The notes below the pieces were generated by a model. That model was not told the DNA's origin, did no database searches, and saw only the letters and a program-made list of their open reading frames with translations. Both the position numbers and the translations under genes were made by a program. This document shows, one piece after another, positions 4,036-9,491 of a stretch of 9,491 bases of DNA. Each line of letters begins with the position of its first letter. Position 1 is the first letter of the stretch. The DNA comes from JBEKHI01 sp050012355 (GTDB lineage Bacteria > Actinomycetota > Actinomycetes > Streptosporangiales > Streptosporangiaceae): positions 1 to 9,491 of the forward strand of contig JBEKHI010000333.1 in the NCBI GenBank assembly GCA_050012355.1, read 5' to 3'.

Positions 4036-5847
4036 GTCTTCTAGCGACCCGGCTACCTCGAGCCAGCGCTCCTCCAGGGCGGCCTTCTCGTCCTGGAGGG
4101 AGCGCAGCTCAGCGCCCAGCTTCGTCAGCTTCTCGTAGTCCGTCGCATGCCCGGCCATCTCCTCGCCGAGCGCCGTCTCGCGCCCAGTCAGCCGCTCAAT
4201 CTGCCGGTCCAGCCGCGCGAGTTCCTTGCGCGCCACGCGCGCGTCCGCCGGGCGTGGCCCGGTCGATGTGACATCGACCGCGTTAGAGCCCGGTCGATGC
4301 GACATCGACCGGGTTGGGGATGACCGGGTTGGGGATGACCGGGTTGGGGATGACCGGGTTGGGGCCGTTGAGCGGGTGAGGGCGACGAACTCGTCGACGC
4401 CGCCGGGGAGGAAGCGGAGCGATCCGTCGCCCGGCAGGGCCATCACGTGGTCGGTGACCCGCTCTAGGAAGTACCGGTCGTGGCTGACGACCACCAGCGT
4501 GCCAGGCCAGTCGTCCAGCAGGTCTTCGAACTCGGTCAGCGTCTCGATGTCCAGGTCATTGGTCGGCTCGTCGAGCAGCAGCACGTTCGGCTCGTCCAGG
4601 AGCAACCGCAGCATCTGCAGCCGCCGCCGCTCGCCGCCGGATATCTCCGCGACCGGCGTCCACTGCCGATCGCCGATGAAGCCGAGCCGCTCGAGCAGCT
4701 GCCCCGCGGACAGTTCCCGCTTGCCGACCGTGATGCGTGACCTGATCTCCTCGGCCGCCTCACGCACCCGCAACGCGGGATTCAGTTCCACCAGGTCCTG
4801 CGACAGGTGGGCGATCCGGACCGTCTTCCCGCGGACGATCTTTCCCGAGGATGGCACCAGCGACCCGTCCAGCAGCCTGAGCAGCGAGGTCTTGCCCGCG
4901 CCGTTCACGCCCACGATCCCGACCCGGTCCTCGGGCCCGAGCTGCCAGGTCACGTGATCGAGCAAGACCCGCGAACCAAGCGACAGCGTTACGTCCTCGA
5001 GCTCGAGTACGGTCTTGCCGAGCCGGGCGCTGGCCATGGCGGTCAGTTCCACCCGGTCGCGCGCTGGTGGTTCGGCGGCGATCAGCGCGTTGGCCGAATC
5101 CACCCGGAACTTGGCCTTGGTACCGCGCGCCTGCGGGCCCCGCCGCAGCCAGGCGAGTTCCTTGCGCGCGAGGTTGCGGCGACGCTGTTCGGCGGCGTCC
5201 TCGCGGCGCAGTCGCTCGGCCTGCGCTAGCACGTAAGCCGAGTAGCCGCCTTCGGTCATGTGGACCTGGCCGTCCGCGACCTCCCAGGTGGTGTCGCACA
5301 CGGTGTCCAGCAGCCACCGGTCGTGGGTAACCAGCACCACCGCGCCGGTCCGGCCCCGCAGATGCCGTCCCAGCCAGTCGATCGCCTCGATGTCGAGATG
5401 GTTCGTCGGCTCGTCGAGCAGCAAGACGTCGAGCTCCGCGACGAGCAGCGCCGCTAGCCCGGTCCGGCGCCGCTCCCCGCCGCTGAGCCGGCTGACGTCC
5501 GCGTCCAGGCTGATGCCCTTCAAAAGCTCCGCCATAACAGAACGAGCGTGGGCGTCGGCTTCCCACGGAACCTGGCTCTTGCGCTGTCCGAAGACAACAT
5601 CGAGCACCGTCCCGTCGAACCGGTCTTGCTGCGCCAGGTGCCCGATGCGCAGCCCGGACATCCGGGCGATCCGCCCGCTGTCTGGCTCGGAAGCCCCGGC
5701 GAGCAGGCTGAGCAGGGTTGATTTGCCCGCGCCGTTATGGCCGACTACGCCTATGTGGTCAGTGGTGTCCACGCCCAGCGAAACGTCGGCGAGCAAGGCG
5801 CGCGGCCCGTAGGCCTTGCTGACCCGCTCCAGGCTGATCAGGTTCAC
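3913..5847 (-). CDS. ABC-F family ATPase (Uup-like), with in-frame repeats and an antisense C-terminal tail
   Basis: Two ABC domains lie in one 644-residue protein without membrane segments, as in ABC-F ribosome-associated ATPases. Domain 1 has Walker A GHNGAGKS (residues 36-43), signature LSGGERRR and Walker B LLLDEPTNHLDI. A charged linker follows (about RLRREDAAEQRRRNLARKE). Domain 2 has GVNGAGKT, ISGGERRR and LLLDEPTNDLDI. After a low-complexity stretch made of TRSSP units comes a coiled-coil end (ARKELARLDRQIERL ... LEERWLEVAG), as in Uup. The chosen start is GTG at 5847, after GGAG and overlapping the ispE stop by 4 nt (GTGA); a start further upstream at 5907 would lie inside ispE and adds no homology. 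Recognisable sequence ends near SLEDLA, about where the convergent hydrolase gene stops. The final 40 codons are antisense to that gene, so a normal stop seems lost. The gene follows rsmA-ispE as in other actinobacteria. Confidence 0.9.
   Translation of the reverse strand: MNLISLERVSKAYGPRALLADVSLGVDTTDHIGVVGHNGAGKSTLLSLLAGASEPDSGRIARMSGLRIGHLAQQDRFDGTVLDVVFGQRKSQVPWEADAHARSVMAELLKGISLDADVSRLSGGERRRTGLAALLVAELDVLLLDEPTNHLDIEAIDWLGRHLRGRTGAVVLVTHDRWLLDTVCDTTWEVADGQVHMTEGGYSAYVLAQAERLRREDAAEQRRRNLARKELAWLRRGPQARGTKAKFRVDSANALIAAEPPARDRVELTAMASARLGKTVLELEDVTLSLGSRVLLDHVTWQLGPEDRVGIVGVNGAGKTSLLRLLDGSLVPSSGKIVRGKTVRIAHLSQDLVELNPALRVREAAEEIRSRITVGKRELSAGQLLERLGFIGDRQWTPVAEISGGERRRLQMLRLLLDEPNVLLLDEPTNDLDIETLTEFEDLLDDWPGTLVVVSHDRYFLERVTDHVMALPGDGSLRFLPGGVDEFVALTRSTAPTRSSPTRSSPTRSSPTRSMSHRPGSNAVDVTSTGPRPADARVARKELARLDRQIERLTGRETALGEEMAGHATDYEKLTKLGAELRSLQDEKAALEERWLEVAGSLEDLAPVSSDRGQERLGDDAVAGDVGVHVRALRGRRAHPGPLA
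4066..4105. terminator. Strong hairpin 31 nt beyond the SGNH hydrolase stop, possible terminator
   Basis: GCGCTCCTCCAGG (4066-4078) pairs with CCTGGAGGGAGCGC (4092-4105): 13 pairs with one bulged G and a 13-nt loop. It follows the hydrolase stop codon, so it could end that transcript, but no T-run follows on the plus strand. It also encodes part of the ABC-F coiled coil, so the pairing may be a coding accident. Confidence 0.3.
4257..4311. repeat. Two palindromic 24-bp units inside the ABC-F gene
   Basis: Units at 4257-4280 and 4288-4311 match at 23 of 24 positions, 31 bp apart. Each is a hairpin with 9-bp arms CGGTCGATG and CATCGACCG around a 3-base centre (TGA or CGA). The sole difference lies in the centre. 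They are in frame with the ABC-F gene and encode the stretch between its second ATPase domain and the coiled-coil end. Confidence 0.85.
4307..4366. repeat. 15-bp tandem repeat, four units, inside the ABC-F gene
   Basis: GACCGGGTTGGGGAT is repeated at 4307, 4322, 4337 and 4352; the last copy ends in CC instead of AT. On the coding minus strand the units give repeated T-R-S-S-P. A period of 15 keeps the frame open, so copy number can change without breaking the protein. The first unit begins inside the second palindromic unit, which suggests that it grew from that element. Confidence 0.9.
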
Positions 5848-6815
5848 GAGGGCTCCACGATCTCCGCGCCGGGGGCTGGGCCGGTGGCCTGGGCGACGGA
5901 GCGGCAAACGTCAGCGCCGGTAAGCGCGACGGCGAGGTCAAGCGCGCGACGGGCGTTCGCGGCCAGGAAGAAGCAGGTGGGCCCCGAGCCGGCGACCAGG
6001 GCTCCCAGCGCGCCGAACTCGCGGCCGGCCGTCAGCGTCTTGCGCAGCGCCGGGAACAGGTTCAGCGCGGCTGGCTGCAGGTCGTTGCTCAGTTCCCGGC
6101 CGACCTTGACCGGGTCCCCGGCGCGCAGCGCGCTCATCAGCCCGGCGCTCAGCTCGGGCGGCGCGGGCGGGCTGGCCTCGGCCAGCTGGTCGAAGGCCTG
6201 GTACACCTTCGGCGTGGACAGCTCGCCGTCGGCGACGGCCAGCACCCAGTGGTACCTCGCGGTCGGCCGGACCAGCGCCGGGGTGAGCAACTCGCCGCGG
6301 CCCCGGCCGACGACGGTGCCACCGAGCAGCGCGAACGGGACATCGCTGCCCAGTCGCGCCCCGATCTCGACGAGCTGGTCAGTGCTGAGCTTCCCGCCCC
6401 ACAACTCGTTCGCGGCCACCAGCGCCCCGGCCGCGTCGGCGCTGCCGCCCGCCATCCCGGCGGCCACCGGGATCCGCTTGGCTATCGTGATCCGCACACC
6501 GCGCAGCGCCGCGGCGGCGAACTCGATCGCGTCCTCGCCGGAGAGCATGTCGAACCCCCGGCCCGCCAGCTCTTCCACCGCGCGGACCGCGAGGTTGCCA
6601 TTGCCGGCGGGCACTGAATCCGCGCCCTCGCCGGTGACACTGACCGAGATCTTCTGCGTGTTGGACGTGGCAGTCTCCACGGTCACCTCGTCGAACAAGG
6701 AAATCGCGTGGAAGACGGTTACCAGGTCGTGATAGCCGTCACTGCGCCGCGGTCCCACGGCGAGCTGGAGATTGAGTTTGGCGGGTACCCGCACCGTCAC
6801 ACGAGCCACGATCAC
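5844..6815 (-). CDS. ispE: 4-diphosphocytidyl-2-C-methyl-D-erythritol kinase
   Basis: This GHMP-family kinase phosphorylates CDP-methylerythritol in the non-mevalonate (MEP) isoprenoid pathway. The N-terminal motif VRVPAKLNLQLAVG with DGYHDL, the ATP-binding motif PVAAGMAGGSADAAG (about residues 116-130) and the third motif GSDVPFALLGGTVVGRG are all present. The length of 323 residues is close to the family norm. The start used is GTG at 6815, which overlaps the rsmA stop by one base (TAGTG) and suits termination-reinitiation; GTGs at 6809 and 6800 also fit, because homology begins at VTVRVPAK. No clear ribosome site is visible. The frame is open upstream to 7184, but that part is antisense-free rsmA coding sequence in another frame and is not IspE. 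The stop overlaps the ABC-F start by 4 nt. The rsmA-ispE pairing is conserved in actinobacteria. Confidence 0.94.
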   Translation of the reverse strand: MIVARVTVRVPAKLNLQLAVGPRRSDGYHDLVTVFHAISLFDEVTVETATSNTQKISVSVTGEGADSVPAGNGNLAVRAVEELAGRGFDMLSGEDAIEFAAAALRGVRITIAKRIPVAAGMAGGSADAAGALVAANELWGGKLSTDQLVEIGARLGSDVPFALLGGTVVGRGRGELLTPALVRPTARYHWVLAVADGELSTPKVYQAFDQLAEASPPAPPELSAGLMSALRAGDPVKVGRELSNDLQPAALNLFPALRKTLTAGREFGALGALVAGSGPTCFFLAANARRALDLAVALTGADVCRSVAQATGPAPGAEIVEPS

Positions 6816-7657
6816 TAGATCGTACGTGCATCCGCTATCCGAGCGAACTCGGCGATGCCCAGTTGCTCGCCGCGGGCCGACGGATCGATGCCCGCTGACC
6901 GCAATATCCGCTCGGCTTCGGGGGGCGAACCGGCCCAGGTCGCCAGGGCCGCGCGCAGCGTCTTTCGCCGCTGCCCGAAGGCCGCGTCGATCACCGCGAA
7001 CACCTCTTCCCTGGTCGCGTGGCTGGCGGGCGGCTGATGGCGGGTGAACGCGACGAGCTTGGAGTCCACGTTCGGCACCGGCCAGAAGACCGAACGCGGG
7101 ACGGTCCCGGCTAGTTTGCTGTCGGCGTACCAGGCGAGCTTCGCCGACGGCGCGCCGTACACCCGGCCTCCTGGCGGCGCGCACATCCGGTCAGCCACCT
7201 CGGCCTGCACCATCACGAGGCCGCGCTCCAGGCTGTCGAACCCCGCCAGCAGCTCCAGCACGACCGGGACGGCCACGTTGTACGGGAGGTTGGCCGCCAG
7301 CACGGTGGGCGCTGCTGGCAGCTCGCGCAGCCGGAGAGCGTCCGCCTCGATGACGGTGACGTCGCTTTCCGGCGCGCGGTCGTTGAGCGTTTTCGGGAGC
7401 TCGGCGGCTAGCACTGGGTCGATCTCGACGGCGATGAGCTTGGTTGCCCCCGCTTCGAGCAGCGCGAGGGTCAGCGACCCCAGGCCTGGTCCGACCTCCA
7501 GGATCACGTCGCCGGGACGCGGCGCGGCGAGCGCGGCGATCTGCCGGACCGTGCCCTGCTCGATCACGAAGTTCTGTCCCAGCCGCTTGGTGGGCCGTAC
7601 CCCCAGCCGCTGCGCGATCTGGCGGATGTCCCCCGCCGCCAGCAGGCGCACGCTCAC
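6815..7657 (-). CDS. rsmA: 16S rRNA (adenine1518-N6/adenine1519-N6)-dimethyltransferase
   Basis: RsmA (KsgA) dimethylates two adjacent adenines near the 3' end of 16S rRNA, using SAM, late in 30S assembly. Diagnostic motifs in order: RPTKRLGQNFV, the SAM loop ILEVGPGLGSLTLAL, the acidic VEIDPVLAAEL, EADAL, the catalytic NLPYN in LAANLPYNVAVPVV, VQAEVADRM, and FWPVPNVDSKL. With GTG 7657 the protein has 280 residues, close to relatives, and begins VSVRLLAAGDIRQIAQRLGV. Possible longer starts are ATG 7672 and ATG 7714. Both lie in the dispersed repeat, and the second would add the peptide MAHRWRYSPSDGPSMG, which is encoded by the repeat and not by the family. No good Shine-Dalgarno precedes 7657. 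It sits between tatD and ispE, probably one operon. Confidence 0.93.
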   Translation of the reverse strand: MSVRLLAAGDIRQIAQRLGVRPTKRLGQNFVIEQGTVRQIAALAAPRPGDVILEVGPGLGSLTLALLEAGATKLIAVEIDPVLAAELPKTLNDRAPESDVTVIEADALRLRELPAAPTVLAANLPYNVAVPVVLELLAGFDSLERGLVMVQAEVADRMCAPPGGRVYGAPSAKLAWYADSKLAGTVPRSVFWPVPNVDSKLVAFTRHQPPASHATREEVFAVIDAAFGQRRKTLRAALATWAGSPPEAERILRSAGIDPSARGEQLGIAEFARIADARTI

Positions 7658-7666
7658 CGCGCCCGG

Positions 7667-7721
7667 GCCCATGGATGGCCCATCGCTGGGGCTATAGCGC
7701 CATCGATGGGCCATCGATAGC
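7667..7721 (+). repeat. Dispersed ~55-bp repeat, copy 2, between tatD and rsmA
   Basis: This matches the reverse complement of 808-862. It is rich in symmetry: GATGGCCCATCG (7674-7685) pairs perfectly with CGATGGGCCATC (7704-7715) across an 18-nt loop, and ATCGATGG-G-CCATCGAT (7702-7718) is a second palindrome. It fills most of the gap between the tatD stop and the rsmA start and supplies the upstream in-frame ATGs of rsmA. In RNA it could form a stable stem in front of the rsmA start and affect its translation. Confidence 0.8.
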
Positions 7722-7736
7722 GTGGGAACCGGCGGG

Positions 7737-8534
7737 TCACCAAGCGAAGACCCGGCCGGCGGTAGCCGTCATCCGCTCGCACATCGCCTCCACCGGGAGA
7801 GCTTTGAGCTCGGCTAGGAAGCGGATGGTCCAGGCGGTCATCGCCGGGGAGTTGGGCTTCCCGCGGTTGGGGACCGGAGTGAGGAACGGGGCGTCGGTCT
7901 CGGCCAGGATCAGGTCCGGGGGCGCGGCGACCGCCGCCTCCCGCAGCTGGTTCGCGTTTGAGAACGTCACGTTGCCGGCGAAGCTCATCACGTACCCGCT
8001 GTCCGCGCACAGCTTGGCCATCGCGGCGTCGCCGGAGAAGCAATGGAAGATCACCTGCTCCGGCGGGCCCTCCTCGGCGAGGATGCGCAGCACGTCCGCG
8101 TGCGCCTCCCGGTCGTGGATCATCAGCGCCTTGCCGGTCCGCTTGGCGATCCCGATGTGCGCGCGGAACCAGTCCTGCTGGAGGGCAGGCGCCGCGTGAT
8201 CCCGGTAGTAGTCGAGCCCGGTCTCGCCGACCGCGACCACCCGGGGCGAGGCCGCCAGCGTCTCGATCTCGCCGACGGCCGACCAGTCGAGCCCGGCTAC
8301 CTCGTTCGGGTGGATCGCGACGGCGGCGTAGACCGCATCGTGGTCGGACGCGCACGCCACCGAGTACCGGGAAGACTCTAGGTCGCAGCCGACGGTGACC
8401 ATCCGGCCGATGCCCGCCACCGCCGCCTCGGCCAGCACCTGTTCCACCGGGCGCTGGAGCATGTCCAGGTGGGTGTGGCTGTCCGGGGCACCCGGCGACG
8501 GCAACGGTTCCGGCTGCTTGAGTTCAGCCGCCAA
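7737..8534 (-). CDS. tatD: TatD-family metal-dependent DNase/hydrolase
   Basis: This TIM-barrel amidohydrolase-type protein of 265 residues has the metal ligands in order: DSHTHLD (two His), the Glu in AVGETGLDYYRD, the His in LMIHDREAH, the His in VIFHCFSG, and the Asp in AETDAPFLTPVPNRGKPNSP. TatD enzymes act as 3'-5' exonucleases on DNA, and D-aminoacyl-tRNA deacylase activity has also been proposed for the wider family; the in vivo role is uncertain. The TTG start at 8534 is chosen because GAGGAG lies 10 nt upstream and no other start precedes DSHTHLD closely. It overlaps the metG stop by 11 nt. The metG-tatD pair is conserved in actinobacteria. Confidence 0.92.
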   Translation of the reverse strand: MAAELKQPEPLPSPGAPDSHTHLDMLQRPVEQVLAEAAVAGIGRMVTVGCDLESSRYSVACASDHDAVYAAVAIHPNEVAGLDWSAVGEIETLAASPRVVAVGETGLDYYRDHAAPALQQDWFRAHIGIAKRTGKALMIHDREAHADVLRILAEEGPPEQVIFHCFSGDAAMAKLCADSGYVMSFAGNVTFSNANQLREAAVAAPPDLILAETDAPFLTPVPNRGKPNSPAMTAWTIRFLAELKALPVEAMCERMTATAGRVFAW

Positions 8535-9491
8535 GGCGAGCGATCTCCTCGTCGGCGACCGACGGGTCGATCTTCTTGAACAGCGGCACCGGCTTGGCCA
8601 GCGGCGTGCCCGGCGTGATCGGCTTCGAAGACCAGCGGTGCGTGTCGTCGTACTTGCCGGTGATCACCGGGTAGGACGGCGCGCCCTCCTCGTCAACCCG
8701 CTTGATCTCCGGCATGTCCGCCCAGACGCCACCCTCGGGGTGCAGCATCTCGTGGACCTTCTGCGATGAGTTCGGCAGGAACGGCGTGAGCAGCGTCTTC
8801 GCGTCATCCACCGCCTGCAGCGCCACGTGCAGCACTGTCGCCATCCGGGCCGGGTCGGACTCCTTGAGCTTCCACGGCGCCTGGTCGGAGAAGTACTTGT
8901 TCGCCTCCCCGATGGTGCGCATCGCCTCGCCGATCGCCGACTTGAACCGGCACCGGCCCAGGTCCTCACCGACCGCCGCGAACGAACGCCGCGAATGGTC
9001 GAGCAGGGTCTGGTCGGCCTCGGTCAGCTCGCCCGCCACCGGAATCGAGCCGATGTTGGCAGCCGCGAAGGACACCGCGCGGTTGACCAGGTTGCCCCAG
9101 GTAGCCACGAGCTCGTCGTTATTACGCCGAATGAACTCTCGCCAGGTGAAGTCAGTGTCCTGGTTCTCCGGGCCGGCCACCGCCACGTAGTAACGCAGCG
9201 CGTCCACGTCGTAGCGCTCGAGGAAATCGCGCACGTAGATGACGATCTGCCGGGACGAGGAGAACTTCTTGCCCTCCATCGTCAGGTACTCGCTCGAGAC
9301 GACCTCGGACGGCAGGTTGAGCTCGCCGAGCGGGCCGGGCGTGCCGCCCTTGGCACCGTGTCCGGCGTAGCCGAGCAGCATCGCGGGCCAGATCTCGCTG
9401 TGGAAGACGATGTTGTCCTTGCCCATGAAGTAGTAGGACTCGGCCTCCGGGTCGCTCCACCACGCCCGCCACCCGTCCGGGTCGCCGGTCC
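8524..9491 (-). CDS. metG: Methionyl-tRNA synthetase, C-terminal part (5' end beyond right edge)
   Basis: The minus-strand frame is open from the window edge (first full codon at 9489) to the stop at 8524, about 321 residues. It begins in the catalytic domain at DPDGWRAWWSDPEAESYYFMGKDN. IVFHSEIWPAMLLGY belongs to the active-site region. The KMSKS loop is present as KKFSSSR after YLTMEG; KFSSS-type variants are common in this enzyme. The anticodon-binding helical domain follows, with RYYVAVAGPENQDTDFTWREF and the NLVNRAVSF region, and NKYFSDQAPWKLKE near the end. The enzyme charges tRNA-Met and is essential. The protein ends at ARLGG without a C-terminal tRNA-binding domain, as in other actinobacterial enzymes. 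The stop overlaps tatD by 11 nt. Confidence 0.95.
   Translation of the reverse strand, partial: TGDPDGWRAWWSDPEAESYYFMGKDNIVFHSEIWPAMLLGYAGHGAKGGTPGPLGELNLPSEVVSSEYLTMEGKKFSSSRQIVIYVRDFLERYDVDALRYYVAVAGPENQDTDFTWREFIRRNNDELVATWGNLVNRAVSFAAANIGSIPVAGELTEADQTLLDHSRRSFAAVGEDLGRCRFKSAIGEAMRTIGEANKYFSDQAPWKLKESDPARMATVLHVALQAVDDAKTLLTPFLPNSSQKVHEMLHPEGGVWADMPEIKRVDEEGAPSYPVITGKYDDTHRWSSKPITPGTPLAKPVPLFKKIDPSVADEEIARLGG

Noticed and set aside
4226..4957. Plus-strand frame antisense to the ABC-F gene
   Set aside because: Low-complexity Ser/Arg shadow that includes the tandem repeat; no family resemblance.
5848..5907. Longer ABC-F N-terminus from 5907
   Set aside because: It lies inside the ispE coding sequence, adds an Arg/Pro-rich stretch without homology, and GTG 5847 has a ribosome site and stop/start overlap.
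5737..6732. Long plus-strand frame (331 codons) antisense to ispE and the ABC-F start
   Set aside because: Ser/Ala/Pro-rich shadow frame caused by high GC; ispE and ABC-F on the other strand have complete motifs.
6816..7184. Longer IspE N-terminus from 7184
   Set aside because: It is an alternative frame of rsmA; IspE homology begins only at VTVRVPAK.
1..9491. Defence system, prophage, integrase or secondary-metabolite cluster
   Set aside because: No nuclease-helicase pairs, phage genes, recombinases or biosynthetic enzymes are visible; every substantial gene fits a known family.

Overview
The window is high-GC chromosomal DNA from an actinobacterium. The evidence is the strong G/C third-position bias, frequent GTG and TTG starts, GTGA start/stop overlaps, a tRNA-Gln without an encoded CCA, and the conserved order metG-tatD-rsmA(ksgA)-ispE-ABC-F. 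The family resemblances recall Streptosporangiales or related lineages, but I cannot fix the genus. Most of the content is ordinary housekeeping. I found no evidence for a wholly new system; the most unusual items are repeat elements and overlapping gene ends.

Right half (about 3913-9491, minus strand): a translation and cell-envelope-precursor cluster. It reads metG (3' part, cut by the window edge), tatD, rsmA, ispE and an Uup-like ABC-F ATPase. metG/tatD overlap by 11 nt, rsmA/ispE by 1 nt and ispE/ABC-F by 4 nt, so the block is probably one operon. The only gap is about 80 bp between tatD and rsmA. Many actinobacteria carry rpfB at that place; here it holds a small structured repeat.

Middle (about 1555-4035): an accessory segment. 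On the minus strand a cysteine dioxygenase gene overlaps a single-domain rhodanese by 4 nt (GTGA), which suggests a cysteine/sulfane-sulfur catabolic pair. Divergent from it are a MarR regulator and a secreted SGNH/GDSL hydrolase whose genes overlap by 25 nt. The 86-bp divergent gap holds back-to-back candidate promoters, and a palindrome covers the MarR start codon. In several actinobacteria this place, between the ispE block and a tRNA-Gln/TetR pair, is occupied by pth, rplY, prs and glmU. None of those is present here.

Left part (1-1555): a DHA2-type MFS transporter (minus strand, N-terminal part only), a 305-bp gap, tRNA-Gln(TTG), a repeat element and a TetR regulator. The TetR reading frame has no stop at its natural end. 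It stays open across the whole antisense rhodanese gene and into the cysteine dioxygenase gene.

Two repeat families stand out. One is a roughly 55-bp element present twice in opposite orientation (808-862 and 7667-7721). The other is a pair of palindromic units followed by four 15-bp tandem units, all in frame inside the ABC-F gene.
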